DNA of 64,000 nucleotides, from the NCBI GenBank assembly GCA_013398055.1, contig VZRS01007539.1, positions 1-64,000 of the forward strand, read 5' to 3'. Below are positions 1 to 10,200 of the stretch, piece by piece (positions within the stretch are counted from its first letter, which is position 1; every line of letters begins with the position of its first letter). The stretch is from Ifrita kowaldi. Lineage: Eukaryota > Chordata > Aves > Passeriformes > Cinclosomatidae. A model generated the notes under the pieces. That model was not told where the DNA came from. It did not search any database and saw only the letters and a program-made list of their open reading frames with translations. Both the position numbers and the translations under genes were made by a program.

Positions 1-398
1 GGAGGAAAAGGCCGGTCCTGGGGCGGTCCCGGGGCGGGGAAAACGCAGTCCTGTCCCCCCCCCACTTCGCGGCCGAAGCGCCCAGCCCGCTCCGGGCATG
101 GGCAGCTGTGCAGCTCCGGGGATGAGTGCTGGGTGTGCTGAGGACAAAAAAAGCCCCCAAAGACTCACCAGAAATATGAAACAAGGCGGCTCGGTGCCCC
201 AGGACCTTCCACTGTGGTGATGGGGACCGCGGGGCAGAGGAGCTCGTGCTTCCCCAGGGAGGGGTTTGGGGAATTTGTCCCTGGAGGGCAGAAATTAAAG
301 GTACCAGCCCCGGGCAGAGCTGCCGGGCTCGTCAAAAGGGGCCGGAGGAGAGCTCAGAGGGCAGCTGTGATTTTTCCATCATGTACTCAGCAGCAGTT

Positions 399-870
399 TC
401 ATGGAATTCCAGACCCATTTGGATGGGAAGGAACCTTAAAGCTCATCCAGTCCCACACCCTGACATGGGCAGGGACACCTTGCACTATCCCAGGCTGCTC
501 CAAGCCCCGTCCAACCTGGCCTGGGACACTTTCAGGGATGAGGCAGCCACAGCTTCTCTGGCACCCTGTGCCAAGGCCTCACCACCCTCCCAGGGAGGGA
601 TTTCTTCCCAATATCCCATCTAACCCTGTCCTCTGTCAGTTTGAAGCCATTCCCCCTTGTCCTATCTCTCCAGACCCTTGTTCAAAATCCTTCTCCTGGA
701 GCCCCTTTAGGCACTGGAAGGTGCTCTAAGGTCTACCCTGAGCCTTCTCCAGGCTGAACACCCCCATCTCCCAGCCTGTCTCCAGAGGAGAGGGGCTCCG
801 GCCCTTGGAGCATTTCCATAGTCTCCTCTAGACTTGCTCCAGCAGCTCCATGTCCTTCTTGTGCTGAGGA
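399..870 (-). mobile_element. CR1 LINE fragment
   Basis: Read on the + strand it begins with the reverse complement of a CR1 3' end (tcatggaattcc, then a form of ggttggaagg-accttaaagctcatc) and runs through the usual CR1 landmarks: cttccagggatg, gccacagcttctctgg, cattccccttgtcc, ccctttaggcactggaaggt and gctgaacacccccatctcc. The element is 5'-truncated and lies on the minus strand. It is old, with many substitutions. Confidence 0.8.
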
Positions 871-1120
871 ATTCCATGTAACCTGAGGATGTAGAAGAGG
901 AATCATGGAACTGCTGAACCCCTCTGCACAAGAGTCCTGGAGAGCAAGGGACGGGCAGCTCCCTCCCCAGCTGTTGTGGCACCATTGTGTAGCACCACAT
1001 CAACCACAACAAACTGGGAGCTGCATTGTCCAGCTGTGCAGTTTCGTTACCTTTCTGAAGCTCTTTCTGAATCCAACATAGGCAGAGAAATCCCTGGGAA
1101 AGAAAAAAAATCCTGAGAGA

Positions 1121-1255
1121 TCGTAGAATCACAGAACCATTTAGGTTGGAAAAGATCTCCAAGACCATCGAGTCCAGCCTTTGACCAATCACCACCTTGT
1201 CAGCCAGAGCAGAGCACTCAGTGCCACATCCAGCTGTTTCTTGAACACTTCTGGC
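1121..1255 (-). mobile_element. CR1 LINE fragment, short
   Basis: The stretch starting tcgtagaatcacagaaccatttaggttgg and continuing to gagtgccacatccagctgtttcttgaacac is the 3' end of a CR1 subfamily that differs from the one at 399-870. Only about 135 bases survive. It is in minus orientation. Confidence 0.75.
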
Positions 1256-1469
1256 TCCTTCTGGTGAAGGAGTGCCCTGTGCAGCTTCGGGCTCCCTGGG
1301 CAATGGATGGGAATTGTGCCATCCCCATCCTACATGGAACACAGGCACCTGGGCATGGTCTGGATGCCAGGTATGACAGTCCTGTACCCTTCTGCACTGC
1401 CTGCAGGGTGCTCAGCACCCGGTGGGCTCTGAGGCACAGCAATACCTCGGCTGATCCCGAGACTGCATT

Positions 1470-2803
1470 TGGGGAACGTCGCCCGCACCCTGTTCTGTCA
1501 CCGTTCTAGGAACGTGAGCAGCGCCGGCACTCCGGCCACAGCCTTCCCCAGCCCGCAACCGCAGGGAAGCGAAGCAGAAGTGACTTGGGTGTCTCCGGTC
1601 CTGCTCAGGAAGTCACGCCGTGGAGCCAGGGCTGTGCCCGGGATCCGGGCTCGAGGTGTCTGCCCAGCCCCGGGCGTGGGGACCCGACCGGGCAGCACCA
1701 GCTGCGGGAGCGCCAGCGGCAGCTGGAACACAGCTGGAGCACCGAGGGCTCACCCGGTTGTAGGGAGGCTGGGCAGGATCGAGTGCCGGACGGAGCTGAG
1801 CACTTGGAGCCTTTGGCACCTCCGCCCGGGATTTGGCAGCAGCAGGAGGAAGCAGCCGAGGAGCAAGGAAACGTTTCGGTGTGAGCTGGCCGGTGAGTCA
1901 CTGGACAAACTCAGCCCGCTCCTGCCCCCGCAGCGAGGGGCGCTTGGCGCAGGTGCCGGAGGAGGAGAGTTTCTCCCCGGGAGGGTGGTGCAGCCCCGCG
2001 GTGGCACGGACAGGTAGGGAGAGCTCCGTCCTCGGTGGGCTTCGGGATGTGGCCAAAGAAAGCGGTAGCTGATCAGGGCCGGTGCCAGCGACAGATCTGC
2101 TCAGGAGGCTGAACTGGGGACCCCCAAAGATCCCCTGCCACTCAGCAGAGCTAGGTCAGCACATTTTTAGGAGCCTTTAATTTTTGCTTGCTGCTTCTTT
2201 TGCAGTCAAAAAGATTTTTTTTTTGTCTGGTCAGAAATCAGACTGTCTCAGCTGACCAGCATCTGATACTGACAGGGATGTGTTCAGACCCTCAGGGGTC
2301 ATTTTCTACCACCCCCCTTGGGGGCTGCTGATGAATCAAATCACTGGGTGAGGAAGGAGAAAACATGAAGCCCTCTGTTGCAATTTCCTGCCCCATATTA
2401 CAGAGGAACAAACAGAGCTGGGGCTCTCTCCGTGGTCAGACTGATACATCTGGCTTCACTGGCTGTAACTCCGCATTCGCAGTTTCTCCTCTTTCCGTGG
2501 CATTTCCTGGAGTGGGAGCCTGCAGCAAGGTGGCCCAGGCAGGACAGTGCAGAGCCTCGGGAGACTCCCTGCTGAGGGACGGGTGGCACAGGTGCAGCTC
2601 CTGGGTGTGTGGCTGCTGGCCTGAGCGTTGCCCGAGTTGTGGCTCAGTGGCCAGGCGGGTGCAGGAGGGATGAGGGCAGTGCCCTGTCCCCGAGGGGTGG
2701 CTCTGCAGGGCTCAACCTGCCCGAGCCATCCCTCCAGTCTGGGTCAGAGTGGTCCCCTCAGCTGCCATTCACCGTTTCTCCTCCAGTTTTTAGGTTGTTT
2801 ACC
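1470..2803 (+). promoter_or_regulatory. CD14: CD14 upstream region and probable 5' UTR intron
   Basis: This GC-rich interval has no convincing coding exon. A good splice donor (gacag followed by gtaggga) lies near 2011, and a polypyrimidine tract ending ctccag at 2786 precedes the CD14 start codon by 17 bases. This suggests a non-coding first exon around 1.5-2.0 kb spliced to the coding exon at 2787. The mammalian CD14 gene also has one intron at its 5' end. The transcription start cannot be placed from sequence alone. Confidence 0.35.
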
Positions 2804-4153
2804 ATGAGTGTGGCTGTGCTCCTGCTGCTGGGGCTGGGGCTGCTGGAGGCAGAAGGCAGAAGAAACCGGTGTTTCTTCAACCGCACTCAGGAGTACTGCG
2901 TGTGCTACAACCTGTCCGAGGAAACCATCGGCAGCATCATCCAGTGCCTCCCAGCAACCGTGGTGGAGTTTCAGGGTGGAGATCTGGAGAAATACATAGC
3001 CTTCCCCATCGGGGACCTGGACTCCTCCGCCATTGAAACTCTGGACTCCCTTATCGTCCAGAAAATAATTATTGGAAATGTCCTGGTGCCTGAGATACTC
3101 CTTGCCCGTGTGCTGAGGTTCTTCTCCTACACCCACGTGCAGGAGCTGGCCTTTGAGAGCTGCATTTTCCAGGGGACAGGCAACTGGAGTGACATGGATG
3201 GCCAGAACTTGCCCATACTCTCCCTGAGCTTCCACAACGTGACATCCGCCCCGCTGACAGGCCAGGAACAGGCCTTCTCCAGCCTGAGCAGCTGGCTGGG
3301 GACCCTGAAGGAGCTGGCTGTCACCAGCTCCCGCATCACCAGCCTGCCCTGTGCCATCGGGAGGGTGTTCAGAGCTCTGCGCTCCCTGGACCTGGCACAG
3401 AACAGCCTCGGGGACGGGAGCCTGAGCCCCGCCTTCTGCCAGGGAGCTTTCCCTCAGCTCCAGGAGCTGAGCCTACACCACAACAACCTGAGGTCCTACC
3501 ACAGCATGTGCAAGGGCGTGGAGCTGCTGCTGGAGCTCCAGCACCTCGATCTCAGCCACAACGAGCTCATGGCAGACCCATCCTCCTCGTGCCAGTGGGC
3601 AGCATCCCTCCGGCATTTTAACCTGTCCAACACCGGCTTGGATCAAGTGCCAACACCGCTGCCTCCCAACCTCGAGGTGTTGGACATGAGCCACAACCAC
3701 CTCCATGCTGTAGACATCTCCCTCAGCTCCCTGAAGAAGCTCTTCCTGGACCAAAACCTGTTGCAGGCCGTCCCCTCCATCAGGAATTACCCCATGCTGG
3801 ACACCCTTCACCTGGACAACAACTCCATTACGGAGCTGCCGGGGGATGAGGTGAAGCTCCTGGGGCGCCTGCAGGACGTGGCTGTGGCTGACAACCCCTT
3901 CAGCTGCTCATGCTCTGGGGCCGGGGGGCTGCAGGCGCTGGCGGCCGCGGGGCACCTGGGCCAGGGCTGGCCCGGGGACTACAGGTGCCACTCCCCAGCT
4001 CAGTACCAGGGCTGGCCGGTGGCACAGGTGCCAGTGTCGGTGCTGCGCTGCGACCCTGCCGCCGTGGTGGCCCCAATCTGCGTCACCCTCGCCCTGCTCG
4101 GCCTGGCCGGGGCTGTCTGTCTGGCCAGGGCCAGGCCCTGCCGCAGAGCCTGA
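2804..4153 (+). CDS. CD14: CD14, LPS co-receptor with transmembrane tail
   Basis: A single-exon frame of 449 residues. CD14 binds bacterial lipopolysaccharide delivered by LBP and passes it to TLR4-MD2 at the cell surface. The start at 2804 was chosen because it opens a clean signal peptide (MSVAVLLLLGLGLLEAEG) and follows a splice acceptor at 2786; the frame is open further upstream, but that part lacks a leader. The mature N-terminus has the CD14 cysteine cluster (C23, C32, C34). About ten leucine-rich repeats follow, with signatures such as LRSLDLAQNSL, LQHLDLSHNEL and LEVLDMSHNHL, ending in a cysteine-rich cap (NPFSCSC). Several N-glycosylation sequons are present. The C-terminus has a hydrophobic segment (about residues 419-441) followed by RARPCRRA. 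A basic tail after the helix points to a transmembrane protein and not the GPI-anchored form of mammals, as reported for chicken CD14. Confidence 0.93.
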   Translation: MSVAVLLLLGLGLLEAEGRRNRCFFNRTQEYCVCYNLSEETIGSIIQCLPATVVEFQGGDLEKYIAFPIGDLDSSAIETLDSLIVQKIIIGNVLVPEILLARVLRFFSYTHVQELAFESCIFQGTGNWSDMDGQNLPILSLSFHNVTSAPLTGQEQAFSSLSSWLGTLKELAVTSSRITSLPCAIGRVFRALRSLDLAQNSLGDGSLSPAFCQGAFPQLQELSLHHNNLRSYHSMCKGVELLLELQHLDLSHNELMADPSSSCQWAASLRHFNLSNTGLDQVPTPLPPNLEVLDMSHNHLHAVDISLSSLKKLFLDQNLLQAVPSIRNYPMLDTLHLDNNSITELPGDEVKLLGRLQDVAVADNPFSCSCSGAGGLQALAAAGHLGQGWPGDYRCHSPAQYQGWPVAQVPVSVLRCDPAAVVAPICVTLALLGLAGAVCLARARPCRRA

Positions 4154-5020
4154 GGGGCCCCTGGACCCTTCCCACCGGTGCTTCCCCACAGGAGCTCTGT
4201 GGGAAGGCTCACAGGCCCCCCTTCTGCTGAGGGGCTCTTGGTGTCCCCAGTGTGGGCTCTCCTGTGGAGCAGGGCTGTCCCACAGGATTGTCCTGCTGTG
4301 GCTGTGCCCAGCCAAGTGCTGGGGCACCCCTCACTTCAAGCCCCGGGCCCTGCTCTGGCCCAGAGCCGCACCCTCCCATAGGGGATTTCCCTGTGGCCAA
4401 CTCCAACTCCCCAGGCCCCAACACGCCCCCATTGCCCCTGCCATGTCACCTGCCCTGGGCAAGAGGAGTTCAGCTCTGTCATATTCCCACCAGCAGCACT
4501 CAGATGCCCCACGCCTGGCTGGGGTCTGCTGGTCCCTGCCCAGAGCCCCCCTACACCTTTTAGCCCCACCAGTCCAGCCGTCCTCGGAGCCTCCATGGCC
4601 CCTGTGCTGCTCCTCCCTCTCCTCAGCTGGGGCTGTGACTGGGCCAGGATGTCAGGTTCGGCAGGAGGCTGCTTGGCTGCTCTTCAGCCTAAGAGAACAA
4701 CCACAAAAGACAGGAAAATGACTAAATTAAACCGCCCTGGGCACAAATGCTAATGAGTAGGAGCAGCTCCTTAGACCTCCACCTGAGGCACTGGCAGGTG
4801 AGTCCAAGTGGGACCTTGAGGAGGTTCAACCAGAAACTTTTTAAGTGATAGGAAGAAAATGTGTTTATTCTGGGTTCTGGGTTATTCAGAGAATATCACA
4901 TAGTAAGGAGAAAATGGATTATGGGATTCTGAGGGAGAGCCTGGGAATGCAGGACTGGGAAATATTCAAAGGAAGGGGGTGGCTGGAGAAGGGACTGGCA
5001 TGGGAAAATGGGGATGGGGG
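4154..5020 (+). other. CD14: CD14 3' flanking region / 3' UTR
   Basis: No coding potential is visible. The first 310 bases form the left copy of the direct duplication described at 5909-6260. A possible polyadenylation signal ATTAAA lies at 4726-4731, which would give a 3' UTR of about 0.6 kb. Confidence 0.4.
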
Positions 5021-5325
5021 AGAATCATAGAATCACAGGATAGTTTCAGTTGGAAGGTACCTTAAAGATCATCTCATTCCACCCCCTGCCGTGGGCAGGG
5101 ACACCTTCCACTATCCCAGGTTGCTCCAAGCCCCGTCCACGCCCTTGGACACTTCCAGGGATGGGGCAGCCACAGCTTCTCTGGGGACCTGTGCCAGGGC
5201 CTCACCACCCTCACAGGGAAGAATTTCTCTCCAATGTCCCACCTAACCCTGCCCTTTGTCCGTGTGAAGCCATTCCCCCTTGTCCTGTCACTCTGTGCCC
5301 CTGTAAAAAGAAGGGGGTGGTGGCA
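5021..5325 (-). mobile_element. CR1 LINE fragment
   Basis: It begins agaatcatagaatcacagg, followed by ttggaaggtaccttaaagatcatc, and continues through the CR1 landmarks ccaagccccgtcc, cttccagggatgggg and cattcccccttgtcctgtca. Minus orientation, 5'-truncated. It sits between the CD14 3' flank and its diverged copy. Confidence 0.85.
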
Positions 5326-5908
5326 GGCAGGCAGCGCTCACCCGGCCAAGCCCTGCTCTTCTTCCCCAGGGCCTGTTCTGCCTCTATATTAAAGTCTCTG
5401 CCTGGGTATTTCCTGTGTCCCTCCCTCGCTCTGTTTGGGCACAGGCACACATGAGCTGCAGGCAAACACAGCCTGGGCTGGCCGGGGGTGGGGGAAAACC
5501 GTGTGGGAAGGAGCAAGGCTGGAGCTGGAGAGCGGCTGAACAGGGCGCGGGGTCCAGGCGAGGACCCTGACGGACTCGGGGGCTGCTGCATGGCCAGGGG
5601 CCCCCGGCTGTGTCCCTGCCCGGGGTGGAGGGGCTCTGGGGCTGTGCCACCAGCCCTGAGCAGCCGGAGGGGAGGGTGGGGCCGTGCCCTGGGCTCTGGG
5701 AGGGTGGTTGGTGGTTCAGGTGTTGGCTAAGGCCCCGCTCTGCTGGTGTTAACCAGGGCTGTTCAACAGGGTGTCCGTGCACCTTGGGGATCCTGGGCTG
5801 GCTGGGCATGGAGCAGGGAGCAGCAGCTGCTGGCTGGTGGATGAGGAAGGAGAAATCACTGTCTCCTGAATCCCAGGCTTTGCTATCCCTTGGGAGCACC
5901 CACATGGG

Positions 5909-6260
5909 GCTGACTGCCTGGTCAGGGCCAGGGCCTGCCACAGGGCATGAGGGGGATGTGTGACCATTCCCGCCGGTGCTGCCCCACGGGGGCTGCGTGG
6001 GAAGGCTCACAAGACCCCCACGTGCTGGTGAGGGGCTCTTGGAGTCCCCAGTCTGGGCTCTCCTGTGGAGCAGGGCTTTCCCCAGCATTATCCCGCTGTG
6101 GCTGTGCCCAGCCAAGTGCTGGGGAGCCTCTCAAGGCCCCCTGCCATGCTCTGTCCCAGGGCTCCATCCTCCCAAGGGGTTTTCCTTCTGGCCAGCTCCA
6201 GCTCCCCAAGCCCCAAGATGCCCCCGTTGTCCCTGCTGTGTGACCTGCCCTGCTGCTGAC
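5909..6260 (+). pseudogene. Diverged duplicate of the CD14 3' end
   Basis: This stretch aligns by eye over about 350 bases with 4105-4465, the last CD14 codons plus the 3' flank. Shared blocks include gtcagggccagggcctgcc, gtgctgccccacggggg, gggaaggctcaca, tgggctctcctgtggagcag and ggctgtgcccagccaagtgc. The other leucine-rich-repeat coding sequence is not seen to its left, so this is the surviving tail of a tandem CD14 copy or a partial duplication. The matching codons are disrupted, so it does not encode a protein. Confidence 0.7.
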
Positions 6261-7214
6261 GGAGCCCCCAGTGCTGCCTGTTCCATCTGTGTCCAACTGG
6301 GATCAGCCCTATGCCTGAGGCATGGGTGAGGGGGTTTTGGAGGGGCAGGGTCTCATTCCATACAGGGAACAGGCAGTCAGGGGGACACATGTGCATCTGC
6401 TCCTCCTGGTCCTGTTCAAAAGCAGGGCAGGGGCTGTCCTGGGCCCTCTCTCCTGGCCCCCACCACCTGCATTTCCACAGACAGTGGAGATCCTCAGCTA
6501 TGGATGCTAAAAAGTCTCTGGCAGAGAAAATTTCCAGCTTTCTGCAGCATTCTGTGAGAGCTCTGTGATTCCCACAGAAACTATGAAAAACAGTGCTATG
6601 GTTTTTTAAACAGACTCTTTCTATCTTGCACCTGCAACTGTTATGTAGCCTTGTTATGATATTGACTGGAATAATATTTGAAGTAGGTGTTGTACGGTTC
6701 AGCCAATCCCTCTGAGAGGTGGATGAACAAAGAACTTTGTACCACTAAAATATAAAAACGAGTTTGTAAAATAATAAATGGTTCCATTTCTCCCTGAATC
6801 ATGTCTATGTTGTTTTCCCTCCGTCCTCTGCACGACAGCGACACTCAGCATTGGCATTTTCTTCTGTGCTCTCTTGCTGTGACTAATCTCCAGTGATTCT
6901 GTGGTTTGTGGTCACTCCTTGTGACAACCTGCATGGTTGTCCAAGGTCCCTCCTCTCCCAGCCATGGCTGACAGGGGTGTCCCTCCTGGAGGCAGGAGCA
7001 TCCCAGTGGTGTGAGTGGCTCCAGGCACGCCCCTGCCCTCCGTGGTCCCGCTGATTCCTTGGCCAGCAGGGCTCAGCCCCTGGAGCAGGGTGCCTCCAGG
7101 CTGGGTCTGGCTCTGCCCACATCCATCAATAATGCAGGAGAACCGGATCCCTGGGTAACCCCATCCCTGCCCCGGCCCAACAGCAGCTCATGGGTGGCTG
7201 CTGCCACACTGCCC
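6261..7214. other. Intergenic, no gene seen
   Basis: AT-rich sequence at 6560-6880 holds an AATAAA hexamer at 6773-6778 with no recognisable upstream gene on the + strand. Nothing here resembles a conserved exon. The stretch just before 7215 could be the promoter or 5' UTR of the kinesin-like gene. Confidence 0.4.
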
Positions 7215-10200
7215 ATGGACGAGGTGAGTGCCGTGGTGGGGACAGCCCAGGCTGGCCTGGAGGGATCTGCCAGGGGCTGCCCAGCTCCTCGGGGGCTCAT
7301 CCAGCTCCTGGTGGGTGCTGAGTGTGTGGCTCCTTCCCCCTCTATCCTGGCAGGCCGAGCAGGATGTCAGCGTGCGAGCAGCTCTGGGACTCCACCAGGG
7401 AGCAGGTAGAGCTCAGGACACCCCAGAGGCTTCACCTGAACCCCCATGCCAGGGAACAGGGGCACAGGGCAGCAGCCACAGCTGTGGTGGCACTGGGACC
7501 ACTGGCCAAGCTGTGGGCCTGGTCTGGGCAGTGCTGACAGGGACGGGGTGTCCTCCCCATCCTGCTGGCTCTGAGTCATAGTGGGAGGGCTCGGGAATGA
7601 TGTGAAGCCCTGGGATGTGGCTCCAGGCTGCGAGGGAAGCAGGGCAGGGCTGGGGCAGGTGGGGGTGACCCCCCCACCCTATCCCACACTCGGTGTTTTC
7701 AGGGCCAGGGGAAAGCTGGGTGAATGGCAGCAAGGACCCCCTACAGCTCCTCTTTGCTGGGAAGGAGCCCCAGGTGAGAGCTGCAGGGCAGGGACATCCA
7801 GGGCACAAGGGTCCTTGGGGAACCGGGTGGGAGCAGGGGCTCTGTCCCACTGTCTGCCATGCCTGGGACCCTGAGAGGAGCTGAGCTCTTGGGCTGATCC
7901 TGCCCTACACCCCCATGGGCCCCTCCCTTGTGGGGGACTCCTGGGAGTTCCCAGAGAGCAGGGGAAGAGAGGGGGTCTCCCCTCACCCCTGCCCGTGCCA
8001 GGCCCTCTGTGCCACCCCTGCCATCTCCATCCCAGTATGCCCAGTCCCTCACTGATCATGCTGGGATAGGGGAAAGCTGACCAATATCCCCCTCCCTTGC
8101 ACCAGGAGAGCTGCCTGACTGTTGATGGCATCTTCCACTTGGATGCAGGACAGGTACCGTGGGCCCCACGTCCTTCTCTGTGCCCCATCCCCAGCCTCGT
8201 GAGCCAGGGTCACCTGCACCATGCTGTCCGTGCCATGCTGTGGCTGCCATGGCTGTGCCATGCTGGCTGTGCCACGCTGGCTGTGCCACGCTGACCCTGC
8301 TCTGCTGGATATTTCTCTTCTACCAGGAGAAGGTCCTGGAGCTGGCAAGACCCCAGCTGGCCCTGGTTCCCCTTGGCTACAGCGTGTCCCTGCTGCTGTG
8401 GGACCCCCATGGCCCTGGGACACAGCTGCCCTTCCAGAGTGTCATCTGGCAGGTGAGGGCACAGGGGAGAGGTGGCAGTGAGAGGTGACAGCACAACTGT
8501 GCAGTGCTGGGCTCCTGGGTCACCCAACAGACCCCGGGCCAGGGTGAGACCCAGCCATGGGTCCCGGGAACCAACAGCTCCCAGCTTGTCCACAGGTGAT
8601 TGACACCATCTTCCAGGAACTGGAGGCCTTGGGGGATGACACACAGAGCCTGCAGACAGTCAGTCTGGTCCAGGTAGGGCAGGAGCAGGGCAGGATGCCC
8701 TGGGATGAGGGTCCCATTCCCTCTCTGCCAGTGCCCAGACCCTGCTGTGCCAAGGGCACATATTGCCCTGTACTGGCATCCAGCCCCCTCATCCAGCCGG
8801 TGACCAGGGACTGGAGACCTTTGGATCCCAGGTGTTCTCACCTCTTTCCAGGACTTCCCAGATGTGGGAAGCCTTAGCTGCCCACAGAGCATCTCCCAGG
8901 CTCCAGCAGCATGGTGGGAACAGGGGAGCCCTCTAACCCCTTCCTGCTCACATCACAGCTGGGCTTTCCAGGCCAGTCACTGCTCCCTGTGGCCTGAAGG
9001 CCCCTCCAGTGTGGCCTTGATTGGCACAGGAGTGATGCCAGCTCCTGCCACTGGTCTGGGTCCTGCCCTTTGGCTCTGGGATGCTGCCAGGGATAAGCTC
9101 CACGCAGGGCTCAGGTGTTCCCAGGGCTCTGCCCTTCCCTGGTGCCAGGGCTGGAAAAGCTGGGAGTTAGCCCAAAATCAGCCTTTCTCAGCCCTCACCT
9201 GTGCATGGCCACAAGCAGTCCGGGCCTCTGGTGAGTGTGGGATGCCAGCAGCCCCCTCTTCCTGCCCCCCTGCCTAATGCAACCCCCTCATTCCAGGTCA
9301 GCACCCACGACAAAGCCTGGGACCTGCTCCGTCCTCACGGCCAAGCCCTGCAAGTGATGGATGTGGCACCCCTGGGGCTGTAGGTACCTGGTACCCCATG
9401 GCTGAGCAGCTGCTCCTGGGGGCTGGTACCCCAACAGCAGGAGTGGGGCTGGGCAGGGAGCACGGTGCCCAGCCACAGCATGGCCAGGGGTGTTCCTCAG
9501 CGAGTGCCAGGGGTGGATGTGAGTGGGTGTGACCCTCCTCCCCTGGTCTTTTCTCCCTCTGCTTCCAGGATGGTGGAGGAGGCAACAGAAATGGCTGTGC
9601 CCGATGCCCAGGCTGCCATCAGGGCCTACACCAGGGGGCTGGGTGCCATCCCGGCACTGTTCCAGGGGTGTGCCCAGCAGCCCCTCACAGACGGGCGCTC
9701 AGCTGTGCAGGGGTGAGGGATTTGGCCCAGATCCCGCAGGTCGGGAAGGATTGGGCCGTGGGGTGCTGGGGCTGGCTCCACTGCAGCTCCCACACCGGCC
9801 TCTCCCCAGGGCCGGCAGCCTCTTCACTCTCACCGTGGAGCGGGAGCTGGAGGGTGGCAGGCGCCAGCGCTCGGCCCTCAGGATCCTGGTGTCCCCAGGG
9901 GCCACCGGGCCCTGCCCCAGGCTGTACGTACTGGGGCTGAGCCGTGTCCCTGCTCCGGCACACCTGCGTGCCTGCTGTGGGGCAGGGAATTCCACAGCTG
10001 GAGGTGAAGCAGGAGGGACACCCCCGTGGGAGCCCGTGGCTGGGAGCCAAGGGGGTGTCACCACTCCCTGGGGACATGGGCTTGGGGACATGTGTGGCCA
10101 ACCCATCCTTGGGCTCCTGTGGGTCGGGGCTCAGCCTGGCTGGCACTGCCAGAGCCATTCCTCTCCCGGGGTGTGTCTCCCCATGTGCAGGGAGTGCCGG

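Noticed and set aside
2609..2803. Upstream extension of the CD14 frame by 65 codons
   Set aside because: It lacks a signal peptide and runs across a strong splice acceptor at 2786; the ATG at 2804 starts a proper leader.
8852..8900. Possible extra exon of the kinesin-like gene after cctctttccag
   Set aside because: No good donor follows, and the flanking exons already join in phase and restore a kinesin motif.
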